NCBI GenBank assembly: GCA_024235595.1
Contig: JACKMC010000017.1
Coordinates: 1-56,249 of the forward strand
From: Zoogloeaceae bacterium
GTDB lineage: Bacteria > Pseudomonadota > Gammaproteobacteria > Burkholderiales > Rhodocyclaceae
DNA length: 56,249 nt
Reading direction: 5' to 3'
Positions 49,651 to 56,249 of the stretch are shown here, piece by piece (position 1 is the first letter of the stretch; each line of letters starts with the position of its first letter). A program made the position numbers and the translations under genes. The notes under the pieces were generated by a model. It saw only the letters and a list, made by a program, of their open reading frames with translations, was not told the origin of the DNA and ran no database searches.

Positions 49651-51668
49651 CTCACCCAGCCAGCACCTGCTCGGTCTCGTCGTCCGCCTCTTCACCCAGA
49701 AAGCCGCCACTCTGGTGCGCCCACAGCCGCGCGTAGAGTCCGCCCAGGGCGAGCAGGCTGCGGTGGTCGCCCTCTTCGACGATGCGGCCGTGGTCCATCA
49801 CCACCAGCCGGTCCATCGCCGCAATGGTGGACAGGCGGTGGGCGATCGCCACCACGGTCTTGCCTTCCATGAGCCGGTACAGGCTCGCCTGGATCGCCGA
49901 CTCGACCTCCGAATCGAGCGCGCTGGTCGCTTCATCGAGCAGCAGAATCGGCGCGTCCTTGAGCATCACCCTCGCGATCGCGATGCGCTGGCGCTGCCCG
50001 CCCGAGAGCTTGACGCCGCGCTCCCCGACATGCGCGTCGTAGCCCCGGCGCCCGGCCGGGTCGGTGAGGCCGAGGATGAACTCGTGGGCTTCGGCACGCT
50101 TCGCCGCGGCGATCATCTGCGCATCGTCGGCATCGGGCCTGCCATAGAGAATGTTGTCGCGCACCGAACGGTGCAGCAACGCGGTGTCCTGGGTCACCAT
50201 GCCGATCTGCGCGCGCAGGCTCTCCTGGGTGACGTGGGCGATGTCCTGTCCGTCGATCAGCACCCGGCCGTGCGCGATATCATGAAAACGCAGCAGCAGA
50301 TTCACCAGGGTCGACTTGCCCGCCCCGGAGCGCCCGACCAGGCCGATCTTCTCGCCCGGCCGGATCCGCAGCGAAAAATGCTCGATGACCGGACGGGCGT
50401 CCTTTCGCTCCGGCGCTTCATAGTTGAAGCTCACATCCTCGAAGCGAATCTCCCCGCGCGGCACGCTGAGCGGCCTGGCGCCCTCGCGATCGACCACCAT
50501 ACGCGGACGCGCGAGGGTGTTGATGCCGTCCTGCACCGTGCCAACATGCTCGAACAGCGACGCCATCTCCCACATCACCCAGTGCGAGATACCGTTGAGC
50601 CGCAGCGCCATCGCCGTGGCCGCCGCCAACGCCCCGACCCCCACCAGCCCATCGATCCACAGCCACAGCGCGACACCGGCCGTGCCGAGAATGAGCAGCA
50701 TGCTGAGCGCGTGGTTGATCGCCTCGAAGCCGCTCACCAGCCGCATCTGCCGATAGGCCGGCACCATGAACTCCTGCATCGCGGCGCGCGCATAGTCCGC
50801 CTCGCGACCGGCGTGCGAGAACAGCTTGACGGTGGCAATGTTGGTGTAGGCATCGGTGATCCGCCCGGTCATCAGCGAACGTGCATCCGCCTGGTCGCGT
50901 GCCACCCGCGACAGGCGCGGCACGAAAAAGCGCAGCGCCATCACGTAGCACGCCGCCCAGCCGATGAAGGGCACCAGCATCCAGGCGTTGAAAGTGCCCA
51001 CCACCGCGACGATGGTGACGAAATAGATGGTCACGAACACCAGGATGTCGCCCGCGATCATCCAGGTGTCGCGTACCGCCAGCGCCGTCTGCATCACCTT
51101 GGTGGCGATCCGCCCGGCGAACTCGTCCTGGTAGAAACCCATGCTCTGGCCGAGCATCAGGCGATGGAAGTTCCAGCGCAGGCGCATCGGAAAGTTCGCC
51201 GCCAGCGCCTGGTGCTTGAACAACGTCTGCAGCATCACCAGCGCCACACTGCCGATCAGCAGCCCCGCCAGCAAGAGCAGGCTGCCCCGCTCGTCGGTCC
51301 ACAGCCGGTGCGGCTCAACCGCCCCCAGCCAATCCACCACCCGCCCCAGCATTGCGAACAGCAAGGCCTCGAAGGCACCGATGATCGCGGTAAGCAGCGT
51401 CATCCCCGCAATGTAGGGCCGCAGCCCCGCACTGCAGGCCCACACGAAGCGCAGGAATCCGCGCGGCGGCCGGCTCGGCTCCGCTTCGGGATAGGGGTAG
51501 AGCAAACGTTCAAAAAACCGGAACAACACAGATCTCCAGCCCGACACCGGGCGTGTCCTCAACAAGAGCAGAATTCTGACAGGGAGTTCAAGCCGGCGCG
51601 CATCACCCCACAGGCAGCCCTTGTCGGCCGCCGCACTGGGTACCGGCCTGCGCCGGTACGACGGTCTC
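49650..51668. repeat. Duplicated block, copy 2 (ABC exporter)
   Basis: Second copy of 43402-45420. Its left end coincides with the last base of type A unit 49622-49650 and its right end is 4 bp beyond type B unit 51634-51664, so this copy is framed by repeats on both sides. Confidence 0.93.
49652..51529 (-). CDS. ABC exporter (fused permease-ATPase), copy 2
   Basis: 625 residues from GTG 51529. Same domains and motifs as copy 1; five residue differences (Ser for Gly near residue 18; Met for Ile in VMALRFF; Gly for Asp in LIDGQDI; Ile for Val in RDNILYG; Met for Leu in VVMDHGR). It is opposite in direction to the flanking atp genes, so transcription of this copy collides with read-through from atpQ to atpB. 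It sits within the ATPase operon and is probably the inserted copy. Confidence 0.93.
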   Translation of the reverse strand: MLFRFFERLLYPYPEAEPSRPPRGFLRFVWACSAGLRPYIAGMTLLTAIIGAFEALLFAMLGRVVDWLGAVEPHRLWTDERGSLLLLAGLLIGSVALVMLQTLFKHQALAANFPMRLRWNFHRLMLGQSMGFYQDEFAGRIATKVMQTALAVRDTWMIAGDILVFVTIYFVTIVAVVGTFNAWMLVPFIGWAACYVMALRFFVPRLSRVARDQADARSLMTGRITDAYTNIATVKLFSHAGREADYARAAMQEFMVPAYRQMRLVSGFEAINHALSMLLILGTAGVALWLWIDGLVGVGALAAATAMALRLNGISHWVMWEMASLFEHVGTVQDGINTLARPRMVVDREGARPLSVPRGEIRFEDVSFNYEAPERKDARPVIEHFSLRIRPGEKIGLVGRSGAGKSTLVNLLLRFHDIAHGRVLIDGQDIAHVTQESLRAQIGMVTQDTALLHRSVRDNILYGRPDADDAQMIAAAKRAEAHEFILGLTDPAGRRGYDAHVGERGVKLSGGQRQRIAIARVMLKDAPILLLDEATSALDSEVESAIQASLYRLMEGKTVVAIAHRLSTIAAMDRLVVMDHGRIVEEGDHRSLLALGGLYARLWAHQSGGFLGEEADDETEQVLAG

Positions 51669-51925
51669 CAACACGGGCGCTTTTCCCGACGCCAATCGCA
51701 CCCACAAGCGCGGAGAACAGCAAACGCCCCCGCAAGCCCGAAACACCCGTCATTCCGGCGAAGGCCGGAATCCAGAACCCGCGTCCGGTACCGCGACATA
51801 CGCCCGAGGCTGGCGACGAACGCCCGGAGCCTCATCAAGCGCCGCACCAGCCGCCCGAACCGGCACCCCGCGACCGAAGCCCCACCCAGCGCCAAACTGC
51901 CCACCGACCCGCGCCGGTACGACGG
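51634..51925. repeat. Hairpin-repeat cluster 5 (B-A-B)
   Basis: Type B 51634-51664 and a decayed 51895-51925; type A 51749-51777. Gap from B to A is 84 bp. The cluster ends 77 bp before atpB. The 51926-52002 gap holds no atpR remnant. Confidence 0.9.
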
Positions 51926-52002
51926 GCTCGCGCGGGGTTGCGCCTGCACCCGCGCCAACCCTGCACAACCGCCAACCCGCGACTTGACTGACTGACCTCG
52001 CC

Positions 52003-52692
52003 ATGGACACCGAATCGATCATCTTCAGCATCGGCCCGCTGGCCATCACCCGACCGGTGGTTACCACCTGGGCAGTCATGCTCGGGCTCACCCTGTTGTG
52101 TGCGCTCGCCACGCGCCGGCTCACGCTCGACCCCGGCCGCTTGCAGACCATGCTCGAAGGCGTGGTGAGCACCATCCACGCCGCCATCGAGGACACCCTG
52201 CCCGGCTACGGCGAGCGGCTGCTGCCCTTCATCGGCAGCCTGTGGATCTTCATCGCGATTGCCAACCTGGTCGGCGTGCTGCCGGGTGCGGCCTCGCCCA
52301 CCGGCGACCTCTCCACCACCGCGGCGCTGGCCATCGTGGTGTTCCTCTCGGTGCACTGGTTCGGCATCCGCAGCGAAGGGCTGGGCGCCTACCTGCGCCA
52401 CTACATGCAGCCCAGCCCGATCATGATTCCCTTTCACATCATCAGCGAGATCTCGCGCACCGTGGCGCTGGCGGTGCGGCTGTTCGGCAATGTGATGAGC
52501 CTCGAGACCGCGGCCATCCTGGTACTGCTGGTGGCCGGCTTCCTGGTACCGGTGCCGGTGCTGTTGCTGCACATCGTCGAGGCCCTGGTGCAGGCCTACA
52601 TCTTCGGCATGCTGGCGCTGGTGTACATCTCCGGCGGCATCCAGTCGCGCCAGAACCGTTCTTCCCGCAATGAGGCAGGAGCTTCTTCATGA
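52003..52692 (+). CDS. atpB: N-type ATPase subunit a
   Basis: 229 residues, five or six membrane helices. The essential stator Arg is Arg159 in SRTVALAVRLFGNVMS. The periplasmic helix end carries the conserved Gln/Glu pair region in VEALVQAYIFGMLALVYI. With c it forms the ion half-channels. It overlaps atpE by 4 nt. Being 4 kb from atpQ, it now needs a promoter in 51530-52002. Confidence 0.95.
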   Translation: MDTESIIFSIGPLAITRPVVTTWAVMLGLTLLCALATRRLTLDPGRLQTMLEGVVSTIHAAIEDTLPGYGERLLPFIGSLWIFIAIANLVGVLPGAASPTGDLSTTAALAIVVFLSVHWFGIRSEGLGAYLRHYMQPSPIMIPFHIISEISRTVALAVRLFGNVMSLETAAILVLLVAGFLVPVPVLLLHIVEALVQAYIFGMLALVYISGGIQSRQNRSSRNEAGASS

Positions 52693-52955
52693 ACGACATG
52701 ACCTTTTTCACCACGCTGTCCACGGTCGGCGCGCTGTTCGCGATCGCGCTGGGAGTGTTCTTCCCGGCCATGGCGATGGGCAAGGCGATCAGCCAGGCGC
52801 TCGACGCCATCGCCCGCCAGCCCGAGGCCGAGAAGTCGATCTCGCGGCTGCTCTTCATCGGCCTGGCGATGATCGAGTCGCTGGCCATCTACGTGCTGGT
52901 TGTGGTGCTGATCGTGCTGTTCCGCAATCCGCTGCTCGAATACATGCTCAAGTAA
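52689..52955 (+). CDS. atpE: N-type ATPase subunit c
   Basis: 88 residues, two helices joined by the loop IARQPEA (41-47). The ion-binding carboxylate is Glu63, followed by Ser64 and with Tyr68 nearby (MIESLAIY). The helix-1 position occupied by Gln in Na+-binding c-rings is Met30 here. The ES..Y part fits a sodium site, but without the Gln a proton is at least as likely. Starts inside atpB (ATGA). Confidence 0.95.
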   Translation: MNDMTFFTTLSTVGALFAIALGVFFPAMAMGKAISQALDAIARQPEAEKSISRLLFIGLAMIESLAIYVLVVVLIVLFRNPLLEYMLK

Positions 52956-52967
52956 GGACACCCGACC

Positions 52968-53717
52968 ATGCAACTGGACTGGACCACCTTCCTGCTCCAG
53001 ATCGTCAACTTCGTGGTGCTGGTGTGGCTGCTCAAGCGCTTCCTGTACCGGCCCGTGATGGACGTCATCGCCCGTCGCCGCGAGGGCATCGAGAAGGCGC
53101 TCGCCGATGCCCGCGAAGCCGAGGCCCATGCCGAGTCCCTGCGCCAGGACTACGAACGCAAGCTCGCCGAGCAGGACAAGACCCACGCCGCCGAGATGTC
53201 GCGGCTCAACGACGAAGTGGCCGCCGAGCGCGCGCGCCGCATGGCCAGGCTCGATGCCGAGCTCGCCAGCGAACGTGAGCGCCACGCCGCGCTGGCCGAC
53301 AAACAGGCCGCCGAGGCCGGTCGCAAGGCCGGCGACGCGGCGCGCGCGGCAGCCCTGGGTTTCGTATCCACACTGCTCGACCGTCTCTCGGGGCCGGATC
53401 TCGACCGCCGCCTGGTCGACATGTTCATCGCCGACCTCAAGGCCCTGCCGCCCGAACAGCTCGCCGCCCTGCACGAAGCTGCCGCTGCGCCCGAGGCGGC
53501 GCTTCAGCTCGGCCTCGCGCGGCCGCTGGTCGCCGCCGACCAGGCCCGCCTCGAGCAGGCGCTCGGCGAGGTGCTCGGCCGCCAACTGCCGCTCGAGGTG
53601 ACGCTCGACGAGAGCCTCAAGGCCGGGCTGCGGATCGGCATCGGGCCGTGGCTGCTGGCCGCCAACCTCGCCGACGAGCTGGCGTTCTTCCGCTCGGGAG
53701 CCCGCCGTGCGTGCTGA
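52968..53717 (+). CDS. atpF: N-type ATPase subunit b
   Basis: 249 residues, about 90 longer than ordinary b. N-terminal membrane helix (LLQIVNFVVLVWLLKRFLY), then a long charged coiled coil (about 35-135), then a C-terminal domain (about 140-249) that may stand in for the missing delta subunit, since N-type operons have no atpH. The stop overlaps atpA by 11 nt. Confidence 0.93.
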   Translation: MQLDWTTFLLQIVNFVVLVWLLKRFLYRPVMDVIARRREGIEKALADAREAEAHAESLRQDYERKLAEQDKTHAAEMSRLNDEVAAERARRMARLDAELASERERHAALADKQAAEAGRKAGDAARAAALGFVSTLLDRLSGPDLDRRLVDMFIADLKALPPEQLAALHEAAAAPEAALQLGLARPLVAADQARLEQALGEVLGRQLPLEVTLDESLKAGLRIGIGPWLLAANLADELAFFRSGARRAC

Positions 53718-55200
53718 GCCCGAGATCGCCGCCATGCCCGTCACCCCTCCGGACTACCGCCCCCGCCTGCGGGTCATCGAGCGCGGCCGCGTCAGCTCGG
53801 TGGGCGATGGCGTGGTCTGGATCGAGGGCCTGCCCTCGGCGCGCATGGACAGCATCGTCAGGCTCTCGGACGGCAGCAGCGCGCTGGTCTTTCACCTCGC
53901 CCCGGAGCGCCTCGGCGCGATCCTGCTCAATGCCACCCCGGCGCTCATGGCCGGCGGCGAGGCACGGCTCTCCGACGAGATCCTCACCATCCCCACCGGC
54001 GATGCGCTGCTGGGCCGCGTGCTCGACCCGCTCGGCGGCCCGCTCGACGGTGGCGCCGCGCCGCAGTGCAGCGGCCGGCGAGCGATCGATGGCGAATCGC
54101 CCCCCATCGTGGCCCGCGATTTCGTCGACCGCCCGCTCTACACCGGCAGCAAGATCGTCGACACCCTGATCCCCATCGGCCGCGGTCAACGCCAACTGCT
54201 GATCGGCGACAACGGCACCGGCAAGAGCGCGCTGGCGCTCGACGCCATCATCAGCCAGCGCGACCAGAACGTGCGCTGCATCTACGTGCTGATCGGCCAG
54301 AAGCGCTCTTCGGTGGTGCAGACCATCACCACGCTGCGCGAACACGGCGCGCTCGCCTACACCACGGTCGTGGTCGCCGAAGCCACCGCCAGCGCCGGCA
54401 TCCGCTATCTCGCCCCCTTCGCGGGCTGCGCCATCGCCGAAGACTGGATGCACGCCGGCCACGACACCCTGGTGGTGTACGACGATCTCACCACCCACGC
54501 CCGCGCCTACCGCGAACTGTCGCTGCTGCTGCGCCGCCCGCCCGGCCGCGAGGCCTATCCGGCCGACATCTTTTACCTCCACGCGCGGCTGCTCGAGCGC
54601 TCCACCCGGCTCTCGACAGCCGGTGGTGGCGGCAGCATGACCGCGCTGCCGATCGCCGAGACCGAGCAGGGCGAGATCGCCGCCTACATCCCCACCAACC
54701 TCATCTCCATCACCGACGGGCAGATTCACTTCGACACCGCGCTCTTTGCCCGCGGCGTGCTGCCCGCCATCGACATCACCCGCTCGGTCTCGCGCATCGG
54801 CGGCAAGGCCCAGCATGAAGCCATCAAGCGCGAAGCCGGCCGCATGAAGCTCGACTACCTGCAGTTTCTCGAGCTCGAAGTGTTCACCCGCTTCGGCGCC
54901 AAGCTCGAAGCCTCGATGCAAGCGCGCATCCGCCGCGGCCGCCTGCTGCGCAGCATCCTCGGCCAGGACCGCCTCGACCCGCACAGGCCGCTCGACCAGC
55001 TCGCCTGGCTGATCGCCTGCAACGAGAGCCTGCTCGACGACCTCGAAGACGATGCGCTCGCCCAGGCACTGCAGCGGCTGCGCGAAGGCACCGCCGCCAC
55101 CGACCTCGTTCTCGACAGCCCGCGCGACCAGTGGCTCTCGTCGATCCGCGGCTGGCTTGCCAGTCCCGAGCCCGAGCCCGAACGCAAACCCGAATCATGA
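53707..55200 (+). CDS. atpA: N-type ATPase alpha subunit
   Basis: 497 residues from GTG 53707 (GGGAG 7 nt upstream); an ATG 27 bp later is a weaker choice. Walker A GDNGTGKSALAL, the arginine finger region in ISITDGQIHFDTALFARGVLPAIDITRSVSRIGG, and the C-terminal helical domain. Pro/Glu-rich last residues. Overlaps atpG by 4 nt. Confidence 0.95.
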   Translation: MRAEPEIAAMPVTPPDYRPRLRVIERGRVSSVGDGVVWIEGLPSARMDSIVRLSDGSSALVFHLAPERLGAILLNATPALMAGGEARLSDEILTIPTGDALLGRVLDPLGGPLDGGAAPQCSGRRAIDGESPPIVARDFVDRPLYTGSKIVDTLIPIGRGQRQLLIGDNGTGKSALALDAIISQRDQNVRCIYVLIGQKRSSVVQTITTLREHGALAYTTVVVAEATASAGIRYLAPFAGCAIAEDWMHAGHDTLVVYDDLTTHARAYRELSLLLRRPPGREAYPADIFYLHARLLERSTRLSTAGGGGSMTALPIAETEQGEIAAYIPTNLISITDGQIHFDTALFARGVLPAIDITRSVSRIGGKAQHEAIKREAGRMKLDYLQFLELEVFTRFGAKLEASMQARIRRGRLLRSILGQDRLDPHRPLDQLAWLIACNESLLDDLEDDALAQALQRLREGTAATDLVLDSPRDQWLSSIRGWLASPEPEPERKPES

Positions 55201-56045
55201 GCAAGCGCCGCGAACTTCAGGAACACAGCGACAGCCTCGCCGACATCGGCGAGTTGCTCGGCGCGATGAAGAACCTGGCCCTCGTCGAGAGCCGTCGCAT
55301 CGCCACCTTCATCGACGCCCAACGCGCCGCCGCCCGCATCGTCGAGGGCACCCTCGCAGAGTTCATCGCCGACTACGCCGAACACATCGTGCCGGCCGAA
55401 GCCAGCGGCGAGGTGCTGTGCATCGTCGGCTCGGAACGCGGCTTCTGCGGCGACCTCAACCAACGCCTCATCGGCTCCGCGCAAGCGCTCATCGCCCCCC
55501 ACGATGCGGCCAGCGCCATCGCCACGGACACACCGGCCCCGCGCGTCGTGCTGGTCGGCAGCCGCCTCGCCGACGCCTGGAGCGGCGACGCCGCCGCGGC
55601 CATGGCAGGCGCAGGCTTCGCGGACGAAGTGCAGAACATCCTCGCCGACCTCGTCGCCACCCTCACCCCGTTGATGCTCGGCAACCCGGCGCTCAGTCTC
55701 CTCTACCTGACCGACGCCGGCCCGGTCCACCAGAACCTGCTCCCTGCGCCCCAACCCAGGGTCCGCGCAACGCGCCGCAGCCATCCGCTGCAGATCAACC
55801 TGCCGCCACGGCAACTACACGCAGCGCTGATCGACCAGTTTCTCGAATCCGCCCTCGGCTGCGCCCTCTACGACGCGCTGCTGCACGAAAACCAGCTCCG
55901 CCTGGAGCACATGGAACAGGCCCGCCAACGCATCGACGAACAGCTCGAAGACCTCGCCCGCCGCAGCAACCGCGCCCGCCAGGAAGAGATCACCGAAGAA
56001 ATCGAGATCATCCTTCTCTCGAGCATCGCCGCCGAAAGCGCTTGA
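55197..56045 (+). CDS. atpG: N-type ATPase gamma subunit
   Basis: 282 residues: N- and C-terminal coiled-coil helices of the rotor shaft (MSKRRELQEHSDSLADIGELLGAMKNLALVESRR; ARQEEITEEIEIILLSS) around a Rossmann-like middle with GSERGFCGDLNQRL. Last gene of the ATPase operon; repeats follow 56 bp later. Confidence 0.93.
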   Translation: MSKRRELQEHSDSLADIGELLGAMKNLALVESRRIATFIDAQRAAARIVEGTLAEFIADYAEHIVPAEASGEVLCIVGSERGFCGDLNQRLIGSAQALIAPHDAASAIATDTPAPRVVLVGSRLADAWSGDAAAAMAGAGFADEVQNILADLVATLTPLMLGNPALSLLYLTDAGPVHQNLLPAPQPRVRATRRSHPLQINLPPRQLHAALIDQFLESALGCALYDALLHENQLRLEHMEQARQRIDEQLEDLARRSNRARQEEITEEIEIILLSSIAAESA

Positions 56046-56101
56046 AGCGATCGCGAAGGCGAGCACCAACGGAAGCGCATCCGCAACACCCCCACCCGCT
56101 C

Positions 56102-56245
56102 GTCATTCCGGCGAAGGCCGGAATCCAGAAAACCACGACCACCGCAGCCACCACGGCCGGGGCAGCCCACAACGCCCGGGGCACGCCACACCCCCCGTGC
56201 CCCTCCACCCGCCGCACTGGGTACCGGCCTTCGCCGGTACGACGG
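56102..56245. repeat. Hairpin-repeat cluster 6 (A-B) at the right edge
   Basis: Type A 56102-56130 and type B 56215-56245 (loop CTTC, stem intact), 84 bp apart. The array probably continues beyond the window. Confidence 0.92.
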
Positions 56246-56249
56246 ACTC

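Noticed and set aside
48041..49872. Arg/Pro-rich proteins with recurring PACAGTT, IPAKAGIQ and RRRPESR phrases
   Set aside because: These are translations of the hairpin repeats in different frames, a common source of false gene calls. Only the 48569-48856 segment has a real domain.
42898..51925. CRISPR array
   Set aside because: Repeats alternate in orientation, are palindromic with related spacers of 66 and 83 bp, and no cas gene is present.
42898..56245. Integron cassette array with attC sites
   Set aside because: Repeat-gene-repeat layout is suggestive, but the sites lack the GTTRRRY core and long variable stem of attC, no integrase is seen, and the genes are full housekeeping-type operons in both directions.

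Overview
The window looks like the chromosome of a high-GC betaproteobacterium, most likely Rhodocyclales (Thauera/Azoarcus/Zoogloea type). The reasons are a pilMNOPQ cluster close to aroKB, a dGTPase-like gene and gltBD; a PEP-CTERM protein; an N-type ATPase operon; and a MaoC-Pta fusion next to ackA. Strong G/C codon bias and frequent ATGA start/stop overlaps are typical of this group. The genus is inferred, not proven. No rRNA or tRNA genes were seen.

Layout. 1-965: gene-poor end with a strong palindrome and IS-end-like repeats. 966-7025: glmU-glmS (minus) diverging from a MaoC/phosphate acyltransferase fusion and ackA (plus). 7220-16309: gltBD, then dgt-aroB-aroK (minus). 16629-23614: pilMNOPQ plus an Ig-domain lipoprotein added directly behind pilQ. 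23782-28125: PBP1A, cyaY, lptM, lysA. 28266-31084: a TonB-dependent copper receptor and a PEP-CTERM protein. 31530-34968: dTDP-rhamnose genes rfbBDAC. 35078-42554: transglutaminase, CBS protein, TerB-like protein, ribosome hibernation factor, a NhaR-type regulator, a nucleotidyltransferase, cysQ and ugd.

42898-56245 is the most unusual part. An N-type rotary ATPase operon (expected order atpDCQRBEFAG) is cut in two. atpDCQ lies at 45882-47964 and atpBEFAG at 52003-56045. The 4 kb between them holds a small GIY-YIG nuclease, a second nearly identical copy of an ABC exporter whose first copy lies just upstream of atpD, and many short hairpin repeats. No atpR can be found; only a start codon overlapping the atpQ stop is left where atpR should begin.

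The repeats form two related families of 8-bp stem, 4-nt loop hairpins. Type A has ATTCCGGC/GCCGGAAT arms and type B has GTACCGGC/GCCGGTAC arms. They alternate in opposite orientation with near-constant spacing (about 83 bp from B to A, about 66 bp from A to B, period about 210 bp). Genes sit in the A-to-B intervals. The two families differ by paired changes in the stem, which suggests that the folded single strand is what is recognised. The GIY-YIG nuclease embedded in the array is a candidate partner for the repeats. Both ends of the duplicated ABC block in the second copy coincide with repeat units, so repeat-mediated recombination probably built this region.

Functionally the window combines nitrogen assimilation (gltBD), amino-sugar, deoxysugar and uronic-acid precursors for the envelope (glmSU, rfbBDAC, ugd), peptidoglycan and pilus assembly, acyl-phosphate energy conservation, stress/hibernation genes, and an accessory ion pump damaged or remodelled by a repeat array.
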